Assembly (NCBI GenBank): GCA_030123625.1 | Contig: CP126121.1 | Location: 3,698,179 to 3,762,178 of the forward strand | From: Nitrospira sp. | GTDB lineage: Bacteria > Nitrospirota > Nitrospiria > Nitrospirales > Nitrospiraceae | Direction of reading: 5' to 3' | DNA: 64,000 nucleotides | Shown here: positions 43,496 to 50,429 of the stretch, one piece after another | Layout of the letters: the number at the start of each line of letters is the position of its first letter | Numbering within the stretch: the stretch's first letter is position 1 | Translations under genes and position numbers: made by a program | The notes under the pieces: model-generated | What the model was told of the DNA's origin: nothing | Databases searched by the model: none | The model's input: the letters and a program-made list of their open reading frames with translations, nothing else

Positions 43496-43737
43496 GGGCT
43501 TCCTTCACTTGTTCTGGCGTAATATGAATAGACCAGTTTGTACTGGACAGTGTGTAGCGTTATCAGCCCTTGCTTGAGTGCATGTGTAGTATGGTTACGA
43601 ATGCTTTCACCAGAACTCTCTAGATATGGGCTACTCACAGAATCTAACCCTTCGTGAAATGCCCCCCACGTCTCTTCCTCTCCCAAGCCTGTCGCCGATA
43701 GAGTGACAGAGGCCAACCTATGCGACCAGCGCCTCAT
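43492..43737 (-). CDS. small protein coupled to the C11 protease gene
   Basis: An 81-residue frame from ATG 43737, overlapping the hydrolase 3' end by 20 bases and ending in an ATGA overlap with the C11 gene. The product starts MRRWSHRLASVTLSATGL and ends ALKQGLITLHTVQYKLVYSYYA. Composition is ordinary for a protein, and the precise ATGA junction argues that it is real. It might be an inhibitor or substrate of the C11 protease, but no family is recognised. Confidence 0.55.
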   Translation of the reverse strand: MRRWSHRLASVTLSATGLGEEETWGAFHEGLDSVSSPYLESSGESIRNHTTHALKQGLITLHTVQYKLVYSYYARTSEGSP

Positions 43738-44623
43738 AGATGCGCTTGGCCACCTCCTTATCATCGAGATAGCCCGCGATGCCGTGACGGTTTTCGGTCT
43801 TGTTGTGCACGTCGATCTTGTTCTCAATTGCTGGATTTGTCGGATCTAAGGGGAAATTGCTTGTGCTCAATGGATAAAGCGCAACCACATCTTGCTCATC
43901 CATGGCGTTGAACCACTGCAAGGTACACTGCGGACAACGAGCGGGGGCAAAGCTCCTGAGCGTCTTGCGGATCTCGGTGATCGAAAGGGGCGACCCGACC
44001 GTGACGAGCAGCGGGACTTTCCATCCGCGGAGATGCCCCTGCTGTCGCAAGAGATTGTACGCCACCACTGTCCCTAAGGAATGGGAAACGACCACGGTTT
44101 CCACGCCCGGGGTGAGGGCAGCGCTCACCCCAGTGTCAATCGTCTCGCGGATCGCCGAATTTTTGAGATACCGGTACACATCGTGGGTGAACAGCGCAAT
44201 GCTCGTTCCACTTGCGTACGGAACGAACCGATCCATGGATCGCAAAACACCCTGAAACCATTCCCAGTTGAGAGGGCCGCGATTCACCACCTCTTGACTG
44301 GTGACACGCGCAAGCTGTTCGTCTGTCACCCCGGCCTTTTGCCGAATCTCTTCGATGAGCGCACGAGTAAACCGCTTTTCATCCTCGTCGGTGTCTAGGC
44401 CACGGACGATCACTGCTGCCGACTCTCCAGCGGATTTGCCGTCCACCATGTCGTACAGGGTGTCTCCATAAAAAGGGAACCGCACCTCAGACTCTGGAAT
44501 TGGTAGGGTCAGATTACTCTTTGCCAAGCCATCCGCCAGTGCTTCGAGCCATTCTGCTTTGAGAGCCACGGCATCCTTGTGTTCCTGGGCACGTCCATGT
44601 ACGAATAAGAGTTGTCGCATCAT
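43718..44623 (-). CDS. alpha/beta hydrolase
   Basis: A 301-residue serine hydrolase. It begins RQLLFVHGRAQEH (oxyanion-hole HG), carries the nucleophile elbow VVVSHSLGTVVAYNLL with Ser in the centre, and ends with a His in ENRHGIAGYLDD. It has no signal peptide. Intracellular lipases or esterases of this fold occur as effectors in defence systems and could attack phospholipids. It is joined to the caspase gene by an ATGA overlap at 44620-44623. Effector role is inference. Confidence 0.85.
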   Translation of the reverse strand: MMRQLLFVHGRAQEHKDAVALKAEWLEALADGLAKSNLTLPIPESEVRFPFYGDTLYDMVDGKSAGESAAVIVRGLDTDEDEKRFTRALIEEIRQKAGVTDEQLARVTSQEVVNRGPLNWEWFQGVLRSMDRFVPYASGTSIALFTHDVYRYLKNSAIRETIDTGVSAALTPGVETVVVSHSLGTVVAYNLLRQQGHLRGWKVPLLVTVGSPLSITEIRKTLRSFAPARCPQCTLQWFNAMDEQDVVALYPLSTSNFPLDPTNPAIENKIDVHNKTENRHGIAGYLDDKEVAKRIYEALVA

Positions 44624-46383
44624 CGCACCTCTTGTATGTGTAGCGCACTTTTGAGCATCTCCAGTCCATCTAGATCAAAAAGCGACCATAGCGATTGTCG
44701 CATGCTGCGGTCGATCTCTTTCAGCGCTGGGTGGAGCTGCACGCGATGAGCCTTGAGCAGTGCCCAGCCTTGCGAGAGCAGCGGCACGAACGGGATAATG
44801 CTATCGTTCGGCCCAATGGCTTTGCCGAGCAGGGCACGACTCAGCAAGGCTAAATCAAAGAATGTGACACCAACGTCACTGCGTAAATATCCGGTCATCT
44901 CGCGAATACGGTCGATCGCTTGGAGATCGTGATAGGCGTATGCTGCATACACAGCGAGGGTAGGATCGACGCCCTTGGCATACTGCATTTTCTGGGCGAC
45001 TCTAATGGCGTCTGCCCCTTCAAGGTGAAAGCGTCCATGTTGCGAGGAGGCTGCCGCTACTGCTCGGAGCGTGCGCACCTCATCGGCACGGTTTTTATAA
45101 AAGTCCCAGCGCCAGGTATTCTCCGATGGTTCGTAGGCCACATCCACTAACTCGCCCTCCTCGAACGTCAGCGCGGCAAGGAAACCAGGCAGCACTGGCA
45201 CAACAGTCCCGACGTTGCCTTCGAAGCGAAGCAGCACGCTCGCTGCCGGCCCATCGATATGACTGATACGCAGTAAATGACCGTCGTTCCCGAGGAATTC
45301 GACTACGGCACGCGCGGCAAAGTAATCAATTATGCGTGAGCCGCGGATCTTGATACCGCATTGCGTCTCGAACTGAGTGGGACCAAATGGCGTCGCGAGT
45401 TGCTCTGTGGTTCCAGCCAGTTGTTGAGCTCCGAAGATGATGCCTGTATGGGCCTCGCTCAGATAGGAGCTGAGCACGCTACGATGGCCTGCAGCAGCTG
45501 ACTGGACAAGCTGTTCAGTGACGATCCGAAGATTCTTTTGTCTGGGGATGTCATGTGAATCTGGGGAGGGACCACGGGTCGGTAGAGTACTTGCTCCTTC
45601 GATACGCGCGATCCAAAATCCACCGAGCGCAAGGAGAGCATCCGGATTCTGGTTTACCTTTTGGGCCAATCCCATCGCATTCACACGACGCGGCACTTCG
45701 GCCTCGAGATACCGTTCCAACGTACCAGGGTGTACAAACCGTGCATAGTCCTCTGTGCTAACGCTGGGTTCGAGGAGCTCTGGATGTTTGCCCTGCAGTG
45801 CCTCTAAGAGGACGCTGGTGTAGAGCGCCGTGTAATTCTCTGCGGCAATCGTAGGATCTTTGATCTCAGCGGCGACTCTTCCCAGCAAGCAGGCAAAGAA
45901 TTGGTCGACGGGTTTTGCCTTGTCGCCCGTCAGGTCATTCGGGAACACATCAACCCCGCGCACATTCTGCGCTTGAATCCCGTCTGGCGCGACACGACAG
46001 GCATCTGAAATAAAGACCACATGTTGAATCCCAGCATACCGTGCCAGTTCGACGCTGCCCGACACATTCACGGCGGCATACGTCTTCAGAGGGGCCTCAG
46101 TGAGCAACCAGTGCTCAGAGCGATTAATGTTCACGCCATGTCCGGCAAAGTACACGATGAGCTGATCCACACCTGGACCGTTAATGAGCGCTTTGATGGC
46201 GTCGCTGATTTGATCTGGATCGACCTTTGTGTTGTTCTCATCGGTAATAAGTTTCGCGTGGGTTTCTGCCATGCCCTGATCGCGTGCCCATTCATACATG
46301 CGTCGCGCTCCACTGGCGGCATCGTGGAGCCTTTGGAGGTTGCCGGTCTTATCAACCCCGATGAAGATCCCTGCCCGAATCAC
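44620..46383 (-). CDS. caspase-family protease (peptidase C14)
   Basis: A 587-residue protein from GTG 46383, chosen because GGAGGA lies six bases upstream. The N-terminal 250 residues are a caspase fold: RAGIFIGVDKTGNL, VYFAGHGVN with catalytic H82 and VFISDACRVA with catalytic C129. After a Pro/Ser linker (LPTRGPSPDSHD) a second region of about 310 residues follows, with a beta-rich patch (VLLRFEGNVGTVVPVLPGFL) and a helical end (VYAAYAYHDLQA). This resembles effector-associated modules of prokaryotic caspases. It is the first gene of the protease cassette and presumably of the entire minus-strand island. Confidence 0.88.
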   Translation of the reverse strand: MIRAGIFIGVDKTGNLQRLHDAASGARRMYEWARDQGMAETHAKLITDENNTKVDPDQISDAIKALINGPGVDQLIVYFAGHGVNINRSEHWLLTEAPLKTYAAVNVSGSVELARYAGIQHVVFISDACRVAPDGIQAQNVRGVDVFPNDLTGDKAKPVDQFFACLLGRVAAEIKDPTIAAENYTALYTSVLLEALQGKHPELLEPSVSTEDYARFVHPGTLERYLEAEVPRRVNAMGLAQKVNQNPDALLALGGFWIARIEGASTLPTRGPSPDSHDIPRQKNLRIVTEQLVQSAAAGHRSVLSSYLSEAHTGIIFGAQQLAGTTEQLATPFGPTQFETQCGIKIRGSRIIDYFAARAVVEFLGNDGHLLRISHIDGPAASVLLRFEGNVGTVVPVLPGFLAALTFEEGELVDVAYEPSENTWRWDFYKNRADEVRTLRAVAAASSQHGRFHLEGADAIRVAQKMQYAKGVDPTLAVYAAYAYHDLQAIDRIREMTGYLRSDVGVTFFDLALLSRALLGKAIGPNDSIIPFVPLLSQGWALLKAHRVQLHPALKEIDRSMRQSLWSLFDLDGLEMLKSALHIQEVR

Positions 46384-46736
46384 GACGCTTCCTCCTCCAT
46401 GTGCTACCTTCGCCAGCCTCAAGATACGTTAGTGCCCGTATTTGTACCATAGGTAGGGGTAGTCATAAACCGGGGATTCTTTGAAATTGGAATGGAAATA
46501 CCGAAGTTAGGGAGGGTTCTGTACGCGTCGTGAAACTTACAGGAGATACCCTGTTTCCCGAGATCACTAGAGTGAGGAGAGAGTGAGGAGGTAGTAGCAG
46601 GTTGACGGTGTGTCACTCAAGTTGAGCTCCCGCGACCATGGAGAAAGAATGGTAGCGTAAGTGGAACCGGATCACTCCGACGTATAGGCGCCCAATCTAT
46701 GCTGTCAGGACAAACTGAAGTGGAAATAGTTAAGGC
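46384..46736. other. upstream region of the caspase operon
   Basis: About 350 bases without a gene. It carries the caspase RBS (46391-46397 region) and presumably the island promoter, though no consensus pair is convincing. A GAGTGAGGAGAGAGTGAGGAG direct repeat is seen near 46570. Confidence 0.4.
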
Positions 46737-46937
46737 TCATGTTTCCGCGTCCTGCAGCGCGGTCCTTAAAGCTTGAATCGTCAAGGGGGCATTCCCTTCG
46801 CTGCGGTTATTGACCAAGACATACGCCTTGCGGTTCTCTCCCACCGGTTGCTTCACTAGCCCCACCGTCTCTCTCCGCATCTCTGGAAGCTCTTCCACGA
46901 TTCTGGTATCTTGTTCCCCACGTTTCTTCGTGGTCTC
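46737..46937 (-). pseudogene. C-terminal remnant of a DUF72 protein
   Basis: The frame reads RIVEELPEMRRE, NRKAYVLVNNRSEGNAPLTI and ends LQDAET before TGA. The phrase VLVNNRSEGNAP matches the conserved C-terminus of DUF72 (TIM-barrel) proteins. Only about 66 codons are left, preceded by an in-frame TAA, so the N-terminal three quarters are gone. Confidence 0.75.
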
Positions 46938-46975
46938 TTAGAACATGTACATGAGCGTGTCTATCCGAACCTGGC

Positions 46976-47608
46976 TCACACTGCCGCCAACGCAACGACC
47001 TTCATCACATCCGTCTCGGTGTGCGCACAGCAGGGGCAATAGATCGCCCGCTGTCTGATCTCGGGGAAGACAATCTCCACGCCGAGAATCCGTAGACAAC
47101 GTCGAACCGAAAGCCGGACGTTCATCACCGGTTTGCCCGGTGCTAGGCGCTTCGGCGATAACCATTCATAGGCATGGGGGAGGAGATCGCCGATCGTCTG
47201 AACTCCCCGTTGTTTCAGATCCTGGTGCGCGCGGGTGTTGAGGAGCAGACTCGCGATGGGTTGTGCAGCAAAGCGTCGCACAGCGTCAGGGGGGATACGG
47301 CGTCCCGTCCTCCGGTCGAGCATCCGTTGCGTCATGAAGCAGTAAGTCGCGTCGAGGACGACGCAGGTCCGTCCATCAAGAGCTGCGAAGATGTGTTCAA
47401 TCAGACTCTCGTCGCAGCGACGCTGTTCCCGGATCGAGTGACCCAGGCGTGCGGCTCGTTCAATGATGGACACACCATTGCGCGCGCGGTCCCACTCTGC
47501 CCGGGCCCAGGGACTGAGTCTCGAAGAGACCGCGTCAAGGGCCGTGCGCTTAGTCGGATGGTTGACAACAATGTCCATCGTAAGCGTCGCCAATCGATCT
47601 TTCTGCAT
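46976..47608 (-). CDS. unknown protein with helix-hairpin-helix and CxCC motifs
   Basis: A 210-residue protein behind GGGAGG. Residues about 125-150 (LNTRAHQDLKQRGVQTIGDLL) look like the helix-hairpin-helix of the RNA polymerase alpha C-terminal domain, which binds DNA. The C-terminus has YCPCCAH, a possible metal site. A segment HIFAALDGRTCVVLDATYCF lies in the middle. I do not know the family. A truncated paralogue sits at 28330-28512, which suggests a repeated or mobile unit. Confidence 0.6.
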   Translation of the reverse strand: MQKDRLATLTMDIVVNHPTKRTALDAVSSRLSPWARAEWDRARNGVSIIERAARLGHSIREQRRCDESLIEHIFAALDGRTCVVLDATYCFMTQRMLDRRTGRRIPPDAVRRFAAQPIASLLLNTRAHQDLKQRGVQTIGDLLPHAYEWLSPKRLAPGKPVMNVRLSVRRCLRILGVEIVFPEIRQRAIYCPCCAHTETDVMKVVALAAV

Positions 47609-47841
47609 AATGCTGCGTCCTCCCTTTCCTCTGATACGTGTTGACTCGCAAATCCTCTCGCCACAGGAGCGCCCCTTTACTCCGCGTCGTTGCCTGGACA
47701 GGAGACGCAGGAGACGCAGGAGGCGCGTGGCGCCGTGGTTGTTATGAGGAAGGTCAGGTTTTGAGACTATTCTCTTTAGGTAGGAGAAGTTATTCGCAAG
47801 ATGGGAAAAATTGTATGTGTAGTGCTAAGGAGGTATAAATA
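47609..47841. other. spacer with short tandem repeat
   Basis: No supported gene. A GGAGACGCA tandem repeat lies at 47700-47725. Confidence 0.4.
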
Positions 47842-48039
47842 ATGAAATATAATACATTAATATTTAATTCATCAGTAATGCTGCCGTACAAAAATGGGCA
47901 TGTGGAGGAGGGAACATTGGCCTTGATCAGGGATACTCTGCGGCATCGTGGCCGGAGGCGCCGTGTGCTGCCGATTCCTAGAAGTTCTGTTGAATGGACT
48001 ATTGTTTTGGGCAGAGCTGGAGGAAGTTTCTTCGCATGA
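47842..48039 (+). CDS. possible short gene with strong RBS
   Basis: A 65-codon frame begins at an ATG with AAGGAGG eight bases upstream, in AT-rich DNA (MKYNTLIFNSSVMLPYK), and then changes to an Arg-rich, GC-rich second half that overlaps the TrbM-like gene on the other strand. The two halves differ in composition, so this may be the 5' end of a gene that was truncated when the transfer region joined. No family is recognised. Confidence 0.3.
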   Translation: MKYNTLIFNSSVMLPYKNGHVEEGTLALIRDTLRHRGRRRRVLPIPRSSVEWTIVLGRAGGSFFA

Positions 48040-48277
48040 CCATGGTTTTGAAGGGGGTTCCTGCCTGGATCATGTAGTACTTTGTGAGCGCGGCTTGGCA
48101 TTCTTTCGGCGCCTGTGGGCCCGCTGCTAAGCATAGCAGACACTCACAGGCCAGCCTGGTGTCGCCTTCCAAGAAGGCCGGTTTGGGTGCCGTTTGCGCC
48201 TGCGCATTCTGAGCCATGACGAGGAGGCCCACTCCCACAAGGGCCACGATCCAGTCACGTCTCTTCCATCGAGTCAT
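47999..48277 (-). CDS. TrbM/KikA-like periplasmic protein
   Basis: A 92-residue protein from ATG 48277 with GGAGGTGA upstream. A signal peptide (DWIVALVGVGLLVMAQNAQAQ) precedes a short mature domain with the cysteine-rich phrase RLACECLLCLAAG, then PKECQAALTKYY, as in TrbM/KikA of conjugative plasmids. It is the last gene of the transfer operon. The exact role in mating is not settled in the family. Confidence 0.8.
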   Translation of the reverse strand: MTRWKRRDWIVALVGVGLLVMAQNAQAQTAPKPAFLEGDTRLACECLLCLAAGPQAPKECQAALTKYYMIQAGTPFKTMVMRRNFLQLCPKQ

Positions 48278-48323
48278 GGGCTCACCTCCATACGATCCAG
48301 GGAAATGTTCTTGACGACAGGAG

Positions 48324-49427
48324 TCACCGGCCACCTCTGGTCCGCTCCAAGGCAGGGCTATGTGTAAAACTTGGCGTGCGATCGGTCCGCGCGGCTGTGT
48401 GATCGAACCGAGGCACGACCGGTTCTTGGGTGCTGGCACGCGCCGCCTCTTTCAGGTGATGCTGTTCACGGCCCCTGAGGGAATCCAACTCGATGACCTC
48501 CCAGCGATTGCGAGTTGCTGGGTGTGAAGCCACGCCGATTGGTGTGCCTGAACCATCCCGTACGGGAACCTTGACGGTCATGGGTTCATGTGCCTGTTGC
48601 ACCAGCGCTACCGCATCACCTCGCTGCACCTTTCCCTGTTCAAACGCGCGGCGCAGGTCCACGCCCCAGATCTCGCGTTCACTACGGTCTGTCGCCAGCT
48701 TCACAAAATAGCTCTTGGCATTCTGGACGTTGTGGTCGTAATGGGCGATGCCATGATCGACTACCGTGCCCACCACGACCCGTTCGCCCTGCAAGCGCGC
48801 CTTCGCTTCCTCGACGGCTGCGGCGATCATCGTGGGCGAGTCGCCCCGCGCCTTCAGAATCGCTTCAAGTGTGGCCACCGCGACCTGTTGGCCGGCGCTC
48901 AAGCTCTTGTCCGGGTTTTTGACATGATCATCCGTCGTTCGATCCTGTGACGCCTCACGATCGACAGAGGACTGTCCCGTTTTGCCACGAACCGGGCGTT
49001 GATCTCTGCGGTCTTCTGCACGCGCTAAGTCGATTCCACGCGGGGTATAGCCCTCCACATCGAGTCCAGCGATCGTCGCTTGCACCCAGGCTTCTGTTTT
49101 GAATTCAGTCGTGCCGTTCACCCGTACTGTGCTCCAGCCCTTCGCTTTGGCCCGAAGCACCATCCCCTGAATGACGCTCGGGTCGTCATGTTCCGTGACC
49201 AAGCGCTTTCCGTGATCCGTAAACGCGAGCTTCGTCGGCTCACCGGGCGCCGTGCGGTAATAGAATTGCTCGCCGGCTTCGATGAACCGCTTCCGCAAGG
49301 ATTCGGCGGCGTCACGACGCTGGTTGAGTCGTGGTTGTTCAGCATTCTCGTCCTGATTGACGTCTGCAGGTTTCGGCTCGTCGGTCCGCTTGGTTGCTTG
49401 TTCTTCGTCCACTCCGATTTCATTCAT
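48324..49427 (-). CDS. LPD7-domain protein of the transfer operon
   Basis: A 367-residue soluble protein. Residues about 40-130 carry the LPD7-like pattern FYYRTAPGEPTKLAFTDHG, LVTEHDDPSVIQGM and AKGWSTVRVNG, known from relaxases and large plasmid proteins. Residues about 215-300 have a second beta-rich module (SYFVKLATDRSEREIWGVDL). In other plasmids these modules are fused to relaxases or primases; here they are a separate protein. It follows the OmpA-like gene by 18 bases and probably helps DNA processing. Confidence 0.75.
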   Translation of the reverse strand: MNEIGVDEEQATKRTDEPKPADVNQDENAEQPRLNQRRDAAESLRKRFIEAGEQFYYRTAPGEPTKLAFTDHGKRLVTEHDDPSVIQGMVLRAKAKGWSTVRVNGTTEFKTEAWVQATIAGLDVEGYTPRGIDLARAEDRRDQRPVRGKTGQSSVDREASQDRTTDDHVKNPDKSLSAGQQVAVATLEAILKARGDSPTMIAAAVEEAKARLQGERVVVGTVVDHGIAHYDHNVQNAKSYFVKLATDRSEREIWGVDLRRAFEQGKVQRGDAVALVQQAHEPMTVKVPVRDGSGTPIGVASHPATRNRWEVIELDSLRGREQHHLKEAARASTQEPVVPRFDHTAARTDRTPSFTHSPALERTRGGR

Positions 49428-49445
49428 GGTGTCCCTTCCTCTCTC

Positions 49446-50429
49446 CTATCCGTACCACTGCGGCCAGACGGACGCCGGGTTCTGCTCCTTCACTTCGATC
49501 TCCACCCGCCGGTTCTTCGCCCGACCTTTCTTCGTCGCATTGTCGGCCACATGTTGCCCGACCGGGATGATGGTGATCTCGATGTGGTTCGGGTCATAGC
49601 CCTGCGCGATGAGATAGGCGCGGGCCTTGTGCGCCCGCTGCTTGGCTGTCTCACGTTCGATCCAGAGCTCCTTGTCTCCGTCCGTGTACCCACGCACGTG
49701 CAGGCAAGGCCCACGGCTCATGATCTGTTTCAGGTGGGATTGCAGAGGCTTGCTCGGACGAAACTCAGACCGACCTGTCCGTTCCGACACACGGAAGATG
49801 ATACTGTGCCGGTGCAATTCGACCTGTTCCCGTTCACTCAACTCGATGACCCGCGGTCTCCATGAATTGATCTGCTCTTTGTCTATCGGAGACGGAGGGG
49901 AAGGGGATGGCGCTGGCGCTGCTGATGGGCCCTTGCTGCAGGCAGGTCCCATCGTTGTCGATCGCTCCTCCTCACTATGTGCCGTGTCGGTTCTTGTCAG
50001 GCTCTGATCAGGCGCAGGCGGAGACGTACCACCATCTGGCGGTACAATCACGCTCGTCACTGCACCTTTCCACTCTGGTGAAAGAGGGTTGATTGTGAGT
50101 GCCGTTGCCGTGATTTTGTTGCCAGACCGAGATTTGCCTTTGGCCAGTTCTTGCTGTTGGAGTTGCAGAAGCGTCAGCGCAGTACCCAACTCCTGGACCT
50201 GTTGCGTCAGCGATTCGATTTGTCGTGTGAGGAAACTCCGCTCCTGCTTCTCACGCTGGTCGCTCTTCACCCGCTCGCGGTACTGCTGGATCATCTCATC
50301 GCTGTTGATCGGCACGCGATTGGCACCGGATGGCACCACTGGCGTCTGCACACAAGCCAGTGTCGAGGCGCAGGCGATCAGAATTATGAGCGTCTGAAGT
50401 TGTGCCTGTCGTTTGATATATGTCGTCAT
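49446..50429 (-). CDS. OmpA-like lipoprotein of the transfer operon
   Basis: A 327-residue lipoprotein: TLIILIACASTLAC ends in a lipobox (C at about 26). A coiled coil follows (SFLTRQIESLTQQVQELG), then a Pro-rich stretch, and a C-terminal peptidoglycan-binding OmpA domain with LHVRGYTDGDKELWIE and KNRRVEIEV. It starts as ATGA overlap with virD4. It may anchor the mating channel to the cell wall, and no separate VirB7 is visible, so it could stand in for that lipoprotein. Confidence 0.8.
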   Translation of the reverse strand: MTTYIKRQAQLQTLIILIACASTLACVQTPVVPSGANRVPINSDEMIQQYRERVKSDQREKQERSFLTRQIESLTQQVQELGTALTLLQLQQQELAKGKSRSGNKITATALTINPLSPEWKGAVTSVIVPPDGGTSPPAPDQSLTRTDTAHSEEERSTTMGPACSKGPSAAPAPSPSPPSPIDKEQINSWRPRVIELSEREQVELHRHSIIFRVSERTGRSEFRPSKPLQSHLKQIMSRGPCLHVRGYTDGDKELWIERETAKQRAHKARAYLIAQGYDPNHIEITIIPVGQHVADNATKKGRAKNRRVEIEVKEQNPASVWPQWYG

